Source of the DNA: Apostichopus japonicus
Taxonomy: Eukaryota > Echinodermata > Holothuroidea > Aspidochirotida > Stichopodidae
DNA length: 64,000 nucleotides
Assembly (NCBI RefSeq): GCF_037975245.1
Contig: NC_092565.1
Coordinates: 18,641,999-18,705,998, forward strand
Direction: 5' to 3'
The translations under genes and the position numbers were made by a program. Position 1 is the stretch's first letter, and every line of letters starts with the position of its first letter. The notes under the pieces were generated by a model. That model was not told where the DNA came from and searched no databases. It saw nothing but the letters and a program-made list of their open reading frames with translations. Below, in pieces: positions 15,461-27,727 of the stretch.

Positions 15461-18144
15461 TCTGCTTGTAACGCACTTTGTTCGTTAAGCCGTCCAAACA
15501 TTTGAATACTATAACGTTATAGTCTGTTGTGTTATTCACGTAGCAACTCCTGAGGTTGTCGAGCAATTTTCTTTCAAACCAATATCGTCACCAGTATAGC
15601 CTGTTATAGCTTGAAAACGCAATAAGACCAGATGACATGTTCTTTAAAAGCCATAGCAAATTTTGCATATTTAATTCTGGGCAGGTTTATTTGATCACGT
15701 GATGAGGATATATTATTCCACACTATACATGATAGAAATATTAGGCGTGTAAGAAATACTATATTGACTACATTTTGATCGCACAACGAATTCCTAGTTA
15801 GTTCATTGTAAAACTATTGAATACGTACTTGGTGTTCGTACATACTACAGGTTACTAGTTAAGGACGCACCTGCTTTAAAATAAACACGTGAAGCCACAA
15901 TAACTTTCATTACCGATAGATTCAGTAAAATATATCTCAAGCAATGCAATGAACTTTTGAGATCCCCTTAGTTTGAGAAAAACTTTTTGGGCATCTTAGC
16001 AACGTGTGACTTAAAATCTATGTTGTGATATCAGATCTCTGGGCGGACCACACGTTCCATTTCATGCTGTATTAATGTTTTAACATTCATTATATCTGAC
16101 TTCTGTTGTGTATGTCAGAAGACATGCATATATTGTAATGTTAGCAGTTCCACGCAAAGTTATAACATCTATAACAGTGTCCTGTAAATGGACGACCAAC
16201 ATGGCATTTCATGGCTACGGTAGTATTGTTCCTTTCGGTTTCCATTGCCTATATGTTAAGTGTTGTTCCCTGAATGATAGCCCAGCTGTAAATATTTATA
16301 TATCCGGTCGAATACGTATAACCAGCCACCCTCATCCCCCACCCCACCTCCCCCCCACCACATTTGTTTATATACAGTAAAACTATTAACTATTAAATGA
16401 CATTTTTGGCTCTCCATGATTGGCTATTTAGCTGAAATATTTAATACATTTCCTTGGTATAAGCTCTGGCTGGATGAAAGTATAGATCGCCTACGTAAGG
16501 GTCGCAAATGAAACGTTTCCGCTGTAGTAATATCATTTTTTTATTATATGCAAAAGGTTATTAATGCAGTTTATCCATTAAAATTTTAAGCGTAAAGCGT
16601 TGCCCACTCAGAGAGTGACGTCCGATTGCAATGCACTTTGTAATGAACCGCTTATAACAGAAAGAAATATAGTGTGTGATGAGAATTTGTATGTCAGTTA
16701 TTATTATAAATATTATAAATATGCGTGAAATGATTCAAACATGTCGGGGTCCAACCAATCCATCCCACCACTCCCCCACGGTGACGCACACATACACACA
16801 CACACGCATACACCCATACACAATGACTTTCATTCTGCGTTCAATTTACAACAATCCTGAGAAATAAAACTCAATCTTTAAGGAGTATATAGGGTATACT
16901 TGAAAACATAATATTTTACTTTAACACACAAAAACTATATCAAGCCAATGAATTCCTTTTTGTGGAAATTCTAAACCTTGTTGAAATAAATATTAAAATA
17001 ACTTCAAAGTAGTGCTCTAACTGCACGTGGCGTACATATAGCTTGCTAAATTATACATAAGACAGTCTATATGTTTTTATCTGCGTATAACTCTGCGCTC
17101 AGTTGGATAGTATTCAGTGGTCCAATTATATGTGGATGTTACATGTCTTAAACACAAAGCTACAAAACAACGCAAAATGAGCTTTAAGGCTGAACAGTCG
17201 TTATAGAATGATTTATGAGTTACAAGTAACGTAGCCTACCTATATAGTTTATATCGATAAATGCGTGTACTGAGACAATATATTGTTAGAATATCTGTGT
17301 AAAGTTCTTTGGAAATTCAATTCAGAAAGATATGCAACTTAAGCTTTCTTTACAGTTTTGATACTCAAGACGTTTGAAATTTTATCCCTTTTACATTTCC
17401 TCTTTACCATTCTCTTAAAGGTTTCTCTCCTCGTTAAGATTCCCAAAGGACCTATATCTCCATGGAATCAGATGTAGAAACAAATGCATGGAGTATAACC
17501 ATTGCGTCTCGCTGAATCCAGCAGCTAGCTCATATTTGTCAAATATGATGTTTACCAAGTGTGGGGTGCGAAGTGATAATGGAGGGTGAGTTGGGGGCGG
17601 GGTGGGGGGGGGGCTGTATGGAAATATATAGGAATGGTATGAAACAGGGCTACTTCGTCAGTATATAAAACCGTTTTGTCTGATATTTGAGTGGCATTTT
17701 TGTGGATATAGGAGGAACTCAAAATTTTCGACAAAATAACTGGAATGGCCACAAAAAAAAAAAAAAATGATAAGCTTATAACGCACCCTTCCCCCTGCTT
17801 TATATTCCTGGGTAGGCAATGGTCTTTCGTGCTCCAGGGGAATTTAATACTAACTGCGTTAAAACGTCACAAGTGAAAATGACATTTTCTATCTAAGCGA
17901 CCTTAATTTATACTAACATTGATCCCTCCTCCCATAAATATTTCCATTAAAATGTTCCATATCTTCACTCTAAACGCACGGTCCCATAGAAAATCCTGCG
18001 AAGGGGGTCGGAAAGATACAGATGATCATAGCTATTAGTCAGGTACGGATCTGACATATGACCAAACTGTCTTAACGTAAAAACGTAACCATTTATTCGA
18101 CTAGTACTTTGTTAGATAAACAATAAACAAATATAAAAGATTAC
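15461..18144. other. Intergenic sequence, no gene seen
   Basis: AT-rich sequence with small CA-rich and C-rich patches (about 16320-16375 and 16790-16820) and a G-run at 17594-17611. No supported gene, RNA or complete transposon. Confidence 0.55.
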
Positions 18145-18351
18145 TTACAAGGCAATCACTACGTTGCGTGGTAGGAATGTCCGCTCATCCATTATCTTAA
18201 TGATGTAGTTCTCATTCCGTCTGCTTGTAACAAGTACGTAAGGCTCGGTTTGAAGATCTTTCCAATGACGGTTTAACGGTCTGGGTTTCTTAATTAACCA
18301 AACTTCACGTATTTTCAAAGTTTTCCCTCTGAGCTTATAATGTACGAGCAA
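18145..18351 (-). pseudogene. Possible Ty3/Gypsy-type pol tail remnant
   Basis: A 68-residue minus-strand frame reads like the C-terminal tail of a retroelement integrase: a Lys/Arg-rich opening, then KPRPLNRHWKD, then PYVLV, then NYIIKI, then RNVV. That order (basic-Pro, Leu-x-Arg-x-Trp, Pro-Tyr-hydrophobic, Asn-Tyr-hydrophobic) recalls the integrase C-terminal domain of Gypsy elements. The usual glycine before Pro-Tyr is missing. No adjacent reverse transcriptase, protease or LTR was seen, so at best this is a small fossil. The assignment rests on a loose motif only. Confidence 0.25.
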
Positions 18352-20887
18352 TGTTATCCTAATTGACGCTGCGTGAATCTCATATGCTCGGTATGGCTAC
18401 GTTCACTCTAAATATGCCTGGAACGCTTTCTCTCTATTCCCGCACTTCGCTCTCCCGTCCTTTCTCTTTTTATATTTCTCCACTTCTGTCTCTCTCGCTC
18501 TCTTTCATTCGTCACTGATTCACGTGTAGACTATTCCAACATATCCGAGCAATAGTTGTTGCTTCTCGTCGAAAAAGCTAAAAAGATGAAACTGAACATT
18601 CCACTCTCATTGGCTGTAAAGAACGCCTGATCTTTAAAAAGCAATTTAGGCGCAAAATCACCGTTGCCATGCGTGCATGGAACAGTACGGTGAATATATA
18701 AGCCGTTATTCTTGCCAGTGTTTTTAGGCAATCATTTCCACTTACGATGTATCGTCTTTATATATATACGGTAAAGGATATCCGGTTCAATAGATGTATC
18801 AGTGATAAATAAAGCAATTCCTCGGCACATCATAATTCTTCTCGGGGATAGTAAGTTTTCTGTTTGTCTTGGTCAGACGATTTCTCTCTATTTTTGGGGT
18901 GACATTTTATAAACAATATCGCGGTATATGTGTACAATGTGACTCTCCTCAGTGGCTGACCATAATTAGTCTATCCCATTGACATAAAGTATCACATCAC
19001 TAAGTCATGTGTTAATCTATGGGACAGTAATCGGAAATTGGAAAGTAGGGAGGTAGCGTGGGATTCCTATTTTTAAAAAAAAAACGTCCAAATAATATGG
19101 ATTACTTGGACACTTACTGTAAAAAGAAAGGTGAACTAATTAACCCCCTCATCCAAACAAGCACATATCGAGGTATTAATGCTTCGTATAGCATAATTAT
19201 TGCTTTGTTATGAGAAAATTCACTAAGCAATTGCATTTACGTGTGATATGACAAGAAATAACATCATAATGGAGACGATTTTTTTTTAGGCCAAATGATC
19301 ATAACCATATATATTTCTTTTGAATCGTTCTCCTTTTTACGCACCGTCATCAATTTCATAGAACTGTGAACTTGAAGGTTTTAGTTTCGTTGTCGAGGGG
19401 TGCTTGTTTCCCTCTGTATTTCGTAACTAATATGTCTGTTCAATTTTAGTTTTATTATCATATATAGTTGTAGTCAGATGTAAATTGCATTCCTCTTAAA
19501 CAGACTTAAGAAACTATTTAGAATGCAAGTTTGCAATATTGTAAAAAGAGGTATTTTATATCTTCAATTAAATAGATTCAGATTTTTTTTTACACTGTTT
19601 AAGTGACATTTTACTTTCTGGTCCTGTTATATATTGCAATTATAGCAACACTTTCTAAAACTTTAAAGTAAAACTTTCTTCGCTGTCGATAGGTAAATTT
19701 GCGCTAGACTGACATGCAAGGAAAAGGTGATAATTGGTCATTTGTTATAAACATTTACGACGAATTGGGTTTACTTTAGTGTCGTTTATTAATCATTATA
19801 TCTCATCGATCTCGTAGGGGATGAGATATTGTAGTTACTTTGGGGGAACATTGAATTGACATGGAAGCTTTACAGGTAAAATATGTAATTGCCCTGGGAA
19901 CCGAAGTCAATGTTCACATGTCAAATGTATATTTTATACCGGTATACCCAGTCCTTATAGTTAGGCTATACATGTCTATAGTGAAAGTGAGGAGCATAAA
20001 CCTAGCCTATACTAAACCATAGATCTAGCTCAAACAGCACTAACTGGACCCTTACTGTTATGTTATAGGCCTGGGCAAATGATGAATTCAACTATAGGCT
20101 AGAAAGTACAATATTGTGCCTGGTCCAGTTATGTGTGAAAAACCTGGCCCGGCTTAGTTGACGGGCTTTGGAATTTGCAAAAAAATGGTTAGAAAGGAGT
20201 TAACGCGCGACGCGATGATAACGCCTTTTAAATGGGAATGCGGTGACGCGGTTCACCTTCGCATTAATTGTGCCTAGGCGCGTAGCCTAGATCCATTCAA
20301 TGCATCGAATCGCGCAAGAGGACAAAGTCGGCCTAGGCGCGCCTATTCTATGCATAATTACCTTCACATGGCACTTCAATTTCAATTAGTGCCAATGAGT
20401 GGACCGAAACAATGGGGGGAAAAAATCACAATAATTTTATCACTGTTTAAGTATGATTCTGGAGTCAGGACTGCAGCCTATTTTTTTTGGAATTACAGGG
20501 TTCAAAAAAGCATGTAGTCATGTTAACTTCAAAACGGTTTTCATAGATTCCATATCTTATAATCAATATGTTCATTTGAAACCAGTGTTTGTAGGAGATG
20601 TGATATGCAGCTCCGTGGATTACCCTCTTGTTTTCATAAGCAAGTCAAGTTCAATGTCTGCTGAGTAGTCATTCACTTGCCTAGCCATAAACTAAAATAT
20701 TTCCCTTACGGATACACATTTCATTTTGATGTTCAACTATTTCAATGTGTATTCAAAGTAAACGTAAAACAGATAACAGTAATACGCCTGAAAAACATGA
20801 TGTATACATTTTCGGTTTCAAGTGTAGCACAAGACATATCATGATCACGTTCAAATATTGATCATAACGATATGTCTACTGTAGAAC
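18352..20887. other. Intergenic sequence, no gene seen
   Basis: No coding region is supported. A patch with several GCGC and CCTAGGC sites lies at about 20190-20350 and is more CpG-rich than its surroundings. It could be an unmethylated regulatory patch, but nothing else supports that. Confidence 0.5.
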
Positions 20888-22724
<1,837 letters not shown>

Positions 22725-22738
22725 CCGGCAGCCCAGGG

Positions 22739-23320
22739 CACTTTGATCAAACGAACGAGGTACCAATATCTGAGTATTGGAACATTTGTGGAAAAACCCA
22801 GTATATACAAAAGTGGATGTCTGCCGTGGTCGCTCTGCTGCATGTGGCCCCTGGGGCCGGTTAAAGGGGGCCCAAAAATGCATCTGATCAAACGAACGAG
22901 GTACCACTCGAAACCAATGTCAACTTAATGCATGAATGCCACATAGTACTGAATGGCCCATGCCAGACAAATTTTCTGCTGCAAAGGGCCCGCCAGACGC
23001 CCAAGAAGGGCCCTAAAAAATGCATCTGATCAAACGAACGAGGTACCACTTGAAACCAATGTCAACTTAATGCATGAATGCCACTGAATGGCCTATGCCA
23101 GACAAATTTTCTGCTGCTAAGGGCCCGCCAGACGCCCCCAAATATGGCCCAAATGCCCATTAGCGTAGCATTGACCCAGATTAAATATGCAAGGTACCAC
23201 TCAAAACCGGTTTGGAATGTTCGGGTTGATCTTACAGACTATGGAAATCATTATGCCAGACAAATTTTCTGCTACAAACGGGCTAACAGACCGCTAAAAA
23301 ATACTACTAGTGTAGTATTA
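22739..23320 (+). repeat. Tandem repeat of ~140-150 bp units, about four copies
   Basis: The landmark AGGTACCA recurs at 22759, 22899, 23041 and 23192, giving spacings of about 140, 142 and 151 bp. The two central copies are nearly identical and share TGATCAAACGAACGAGG, AACCAATGTCAACTTAATGC and a CCAGACAAATTTTCTGCT block with GGGCCC sites. The outer copies are diverged. Small open frames within are by-products. Confidence 0.85.
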
Positions 23321-24198
23321 TGTATAACCATAGGCTAGGTTTTGCACATTTCTACTGTTGTCACTAGTCTGCTAGTCGCCTCGACGATCAGCTGTTCTCC
23401 AAGAACGGAGAGTTTCGTTATAGTACTGAATATGCATTACAGTGCGTTCTCTCATTGGCTTGTTTAAATCAAGAGGCATGGCGTAACAGAATACATGAAT
23501 GAAATCTGTCTGCAGACAATAAATGTTTGGATGCTTTCGATCATTTATTTCTTAATTAAAAAAACGTTTTTGTGTGTGTGTGTGTGTTTTTTTTTTTTTT
23601 TGGTGCAAACTTAGCTTGGTGAAACCGTCTCATTTTTTCATGGTTTGTCAGATACGCAGCTTAACGAAGTTCGCTTGTTTGTTGTTAAATGTGAACAGTT
23701 TTATGTATTTCCTTTTTCGAAACGCACAGAATCACTTTAAGCCTGGTTGAAACTGAACCCCTGCTTTACCCGATTACGACGTATGCGAGTTTTCAGGGGA
23801 TTAGGTCTTCCTATTTGGATATATCGTTTACACCGTATACTGGGATGGTTAACAAAGTGGGGTGTCACCTATAGAAGACTACGAAATGTGTAAGAACCAT
23901 AATATAGATTCATTATCGGCAGATCCCTTATATAGTTGCCAACGAATAGCAACACCCCAAGTGGTGTATGTGTGTGTGGTGCCGGGGGGGGGGGGTGCAA
24001 TAGGTTAATACGACACCTCTCGGTCACTTATTACCGTTCTCTGATCTTAAATCTTTGACCTTCTTGCATGTTAAATAATGACGATATTCTGTCATCCCTC
24101 AAATGCATTGAAGAGTTTGTTTAGCGCTTTTCTTCAAATCATGGCTATCATCTTTACCTTAAAAGTTAAATGATGGTGGTTAATTTAATTTACTTAAT

Positions 24199-24230
<32 letters not shown>

Positions 24231-24914
24231 CGAAGGTAGAGAATACATGAGCCTATGTATGACGCTATACCTTCTGGACCAGTAAGTAGCAATTATATTG
24301 GAGTATATATATAGGCCAACTTACCATCACATAACTACATGATTACCATAAGCCTAAAACCCAGACTGTGTACTATACAAAAACTACTTACCACCGCCAA
24401 TTTTTCATTCAGTCCAATAAGATAAATTTGCTGATGATGACTGGAAACATTCTAGATTTGGCGGGCAATGACAAGATTCGGGTAAGTATAGTATCATTCA
24501 ACCATTTGCTTGTATAATGGCAATAAGGGAGCAGTAATAAACATAGGGTTCTTGAAACCAATACGTATACTCGTAAACTACTCGGATGCCCGAAGGTACT
24601 CGGAATCGGTACTCGGATTCTAACCCCATTATACTCGGACACTGGTACTTTGTATTCGGATCCTTAAACTTAGTCCTCGGATAATGCCGGTACTTGAATT
24701 GAACTCGGAACTTCAAGTAATCGGGAGTCCTTGATAGTGGGAACTACCCGGCTACAATATTGATTATGAATGTAAGACAGGAAATGTATTCCGATCTGAC
24801 CGAATTTAAGTTGTACCAAATGTCTTGGCCTGGCAATAACTCTTTCTCTTTCTGTGACGCCGGGATGAAGTTTAAGATATATTATATCCGGTTGTGATAT
24901 AATGCCCTCCTAGG
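23321..24914. other. Non-coding stretch with simple repeats
   Basis: Holds a GT/T-rich patch (23570-23601), a G-run (about 23984) and a (TA)n tract at 24204-24230. Around 24560-24720 the words ACTCGGA and GTACT recur irregularly, perhaps an eroded satellite. No gene recognised. Confidence 0.5.
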
Positions 24915-25536
24915 CAGTGGCGTCGCCAGATTCGATGTTGGGGGGGGGGGGGGGGCACAGAGAGGGCATATCACTGAATAAGGCGGCACGATGTTTATTT
25001 GTGAATGCCGTCCTGGGGGAGGGGTATTAGGGGAGGGGTTTTTTCCCCCTGATTTTGTTGGATTAATTAAGGGTCCTTAGATGTAATCTGGTGCTATATG
25101 TTGCAACTTGAAGTTACTTTGTGTTGAAGAATTTTCGGGCTTAGTCTGTCCGATATTTATGTTTTCAATTGAAGCGGGTGAAAAAGTTATACAATAACTG
25201 GAAATTAACCCTTTTGCTTTGATATTTTGTTCAAATAAGATTGTTGCAAATGAAATTGAAATTCATGCAGGGTTGTAGTAAAGTTTAAGCACTAGCGGGG
25301 CCTCTGTGACCTGAGAAAGCAACCGGTTATTGTGATGGTCGGTGGAAAGACGTTTTACTGATGAACATAATACATAATACGTTTCGTCCTTTGTAAAAAA
25401 AAGTTTTTGTTTGAGTATTTCTTTTTTACCCTACAAATCGCATCTAAGGGACCCTGTAGGCACGTTTTCTTTGGGGGGGAGGGCCACGTGACCCCCCCCA
25501 AAAAAAAAATCAGGCCAGCTCTTGGCGATGCCAATA
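24915..25536. mobile_element. Complete hAT-like miniature element with near-perfect 8-bp TSD
   Basis: The left end is CAGTGGCGTCGCCAGA and the right end CTTGGCGATGCCAATA, which form an imperfect inverted repeat. The flanks are CTCCTAGG (24907-24914) and CTCTTAGG (25537-25544), an 8-bp duplication with one change. A long G-run follows the left end, and a C-run plus A-run precedes the right end. No transposase frame is present over its 622 bp. Confidence 0.8.
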
Positions 25537-25982
25537 CTCTTAGGACTTCATTAACAAAAAACATCAGCTACACCTGACGGAGCATGGTCTAGGTCTGAAA
25601 TTTGCGATGCTGTCATTACTTCGTCGGAAATAGGATTAACCCCAAATTTCTCAAGCCCTATTGAGGGTCCAGGGCAAACCCTCGGGACTTACAGCTTTTA
25701 TACATATTTATTGTATAGTGATTTGTATATGAAAACACAAGGGTCCATTGGCAAAGCCATTGCGGTGGCGCTAGTATTGTTATCAGATTGTTTGCCTAAT
25801 ATATATAGGCCTATTACCTTAATCTTGGAAATGTTCAGGTTAGGGAGACACAGAGAGAACAGTTTTGCGTTTCTTCATTATTACGTTAATTGATGTGAGA
25901 TGACGTTGAATTCGGCTATAATTTTTGGACCGACTTGGCCGCGATTTGGGACCGACTTTCACTGGGGACACCCCCATCCCCT

Positions 25983-26175
25983 CATAGGCGTACGGAACCA
26001 TTTCAGTTTGGGGGGCAGAAATTTTTGTGCCCGAAAGTTCCCGTGACACTATCTAAGCGGAGCGCCACCATCAGTTGACGCGTAGCGTACAAGAAAATTT
26101 TAGGCCTCTCAGATTGCCGGAAACGGCACTTCTGAGGCCTTGCAAGTTGCATCTAAACATTCTTTATTTTATAAT
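25983..26175 (+). mobile_element. hAT-like family A fragment
   Basis: It carries the family A core in order: CTAAGCGGAGCGCCACCATC, GCGTACAAGAAAATTTTAGG, CTCAGATTGCCGGAAACGG, then GCCTTGCAAGTTGCATCTAA. The left end (ATAGGCGTACGGAACC) is a diverged terminus and the right terminus is missing. Confidence 0.7.
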
Positions 26176-26813
26176 CTCACGGTTTAGAAATTTACACTTC
26201 CCCAAAAATTACAAGAAGAAAAAATGGTAACATCACTTTCAAGGGGAAAATAAGACAGTATATTTTTTAAGCTCCTATTTAGTTACCGTATTTATTATTT
26301 TAACACAGTACTCAGCTACCTCCAGAAAAACATACATTGTTCAACGACACGTAGGCGGGATAATGTCGCTGTGTCGGGTGAGACTGCAATTTGTCTCACA
26401 AAAAAGTATAAAATATAACAAAGAATATGATAAACCTGTATACTTCTAGGGACTATAAGACTAATCATGCTTGTTAATACTTTATATTGTTATTAATATT
26501 TCCAAAGCACAACAAAATTATATATAGGCTATACCTGCATTGTATACGCAAGCTGCAAAAAATGGACCATATATGCGACAAGCGATCTGGTCAGATGGGG
26601 TGAGAAGTGGGGTGGGGGGGTAGGATATCAAACTCTTGGTTTACTTGTAGTTAATTATAACCTCAATTGCTTACAAAGCCATTTTTTAGTACTGGTGATA
26701 GTATATATGTGTGCAAATGATATGAAGCTGCACGTTGGGTGAGAGTAATGTCTTCCCTCAACTATTTGTTTCAGAGAAGTTGATGACAACAGACGTCTGT
26801 AAAAGGGAGAGAA

Positions 26814-26820
26814 AAAAATT
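26814..26820 (-). terminator. Pol III oligo-T terminator of tRNA-Trp
   Basis: Seven consecutive T residues on the minus strand begin a few bases beyond the tRNA 3' end, enough for RNA polymerase III termination. Confidence 0.75.
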
Positions 26821-26824
26821 CCGC

Positions 26825-26896
26825 TGATCCCGACGTGATTCGAACACGCAACCTTCTGATCTGGAGTCAGACGCGCTACCGTTGCGCCACGAGATC
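26825..26896 (-). tRNA. tRNA-Trp (anticodon CCA)
   Basis: Read on the minus strand, the 72-nt sequence folds as a standard tRNA. The acceptor stem GATCTCG pairs with CGGGATC (one G-U pair) and the discriminator base is A. The A box GTGGCGCAACGGTAGC and B box GTTCGAATC are intact. The anticodon stem TCTGA/TCAGA closes the loop CTCCAGA, which presents CCA and reads the tryptophan codon UGG. There is no intron. Downstream on the same strand lies a run of seven T residues, a typical RNA polymerase III terminator. All arms are intact, so it is probably functional. It sits about 0.8 kb upstream of PRC1, on the opposite strand. Confidence 0.96.
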
Positions 26897-27500
26897 ACTT
26901 ATATGCAACAGAATATATTGTACTTATATTGCTTATATTTAGTATAGCCTAAATGTAAATTCTAAAATATCTTGCAATTACGGTGGTGATTGCATCATCC
27001 AAGCTAGATACTGCAGGTTCACACTTAATGTAGATCAATTTTTCATTAAATAATCCCTTAAAAAACACTTTAGTTAGGAAACGACTCAGAACAAGTTCCC
27101 CCAAGTCCAAAAATGTAAGTGTTACCAATATTATACGAGAGTAGGCTACATTATGTTAAATCAAACAAAATAATGGTCATGTCCACGTATATGCCACATA
27201 ATGAGGGAAAAGCCTTATACTTTAAAGGATCAAAGTACGTAGACCAGGCGTGTAACGTCTATAGTCAAACACACAGGTAATTAAGACAGCGGTTCAGAAT
27301 AAAATAAACAAAAGCAAGGAACACATACGACTTTTATATAAAATAACATATGTTTGCATTTCCCCCTGCCCCCCGCCACGTACGCCTATGCATGATCCCC
27401 TTCCCGGTATGTGCGCCCCTGTATACGTCCGACCATTAGACTTCACAGAAATGACGGTTCCCGTTAACATATCAGACGACAAAATAACGTTCCTACAACG
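26897..27500. other. Spacer between tRNA-Trp and the PRC1 promoter
   Basis: AT-rich sequence with one C/G-run near 27360-27380. A 79-codon plus-strand frame (27388-27627) crosses into the promoter but has no conserved features and no link to the PRC1 frame. Confidence 0.5.
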
Positions 27501-27520
27501 CCCTCAATGGCATCTGAATA

Positions 27521-27560
27521 TTAACCAATCAGCAGGCTCGTCATTTGAACAAATTTTAAA
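27521..27560 (+). promoter_or_regulatory. CCAAT box plus CHR-like element of the PRC1 promoter
   Basis: AACCAATCAG, a good NF-Y site, has its CCAAT core at 27525-27529. TTTGAA, the canonical CHR (cell-cycle genes homology region), lies at 27544-27549, and TTTAAA, an allowed CHR variant, at 27555-27560. They sit about 150-190 bp before the start codon. In vertebrates G2/M genes including PRC1 are controlled through NF-Y and DREAM/MuvB complexes at such sites. The motifs are visible in the sequence; the regulation is inferred. The CCAAT-CHR distance (about 19 bp) is shorter than is common in human promoters. Confidence 0.5.
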
Positions 27561-27710
27561 TCGCTATCATTCTGTTTACGTGCAAAGATGCCTGTCGATG
27601 ACGAGTCAATTTAATGAAGATATTTAAGTATTCAACATAAGCGACTTATATTTTTCACCAATAAGTAAAACTGACGGGTTTGACTTCTGTTGCTCCTTGT
27701 AGAGAATATC

Positions 27711-27727
27711 ATGGCAGAAAAAAGAAG
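27711..27727 (+). CDS. PRC1: PRC1 coding exon 1
   Basis: Encodes M-A-E-K-R plus two bases. The start context ATCATGG has A at -3 and G at +4. The donor is AAG/GTAAGC. The split arginine codon is completed by the first base of exon 2, which supports the pairing. A possible acceptor (TTGTAG) just upstream leaves room for a non-coding first exon. Confidence 0.75.

Noticed and set aside
27388..27627. 79-codon plus-strand frame just upstream of PRC1
   Set aside because: It crosses the CCAAT/CHR promoter block, has no conserved sequence and does not join in phase to PRC1 exon 1.
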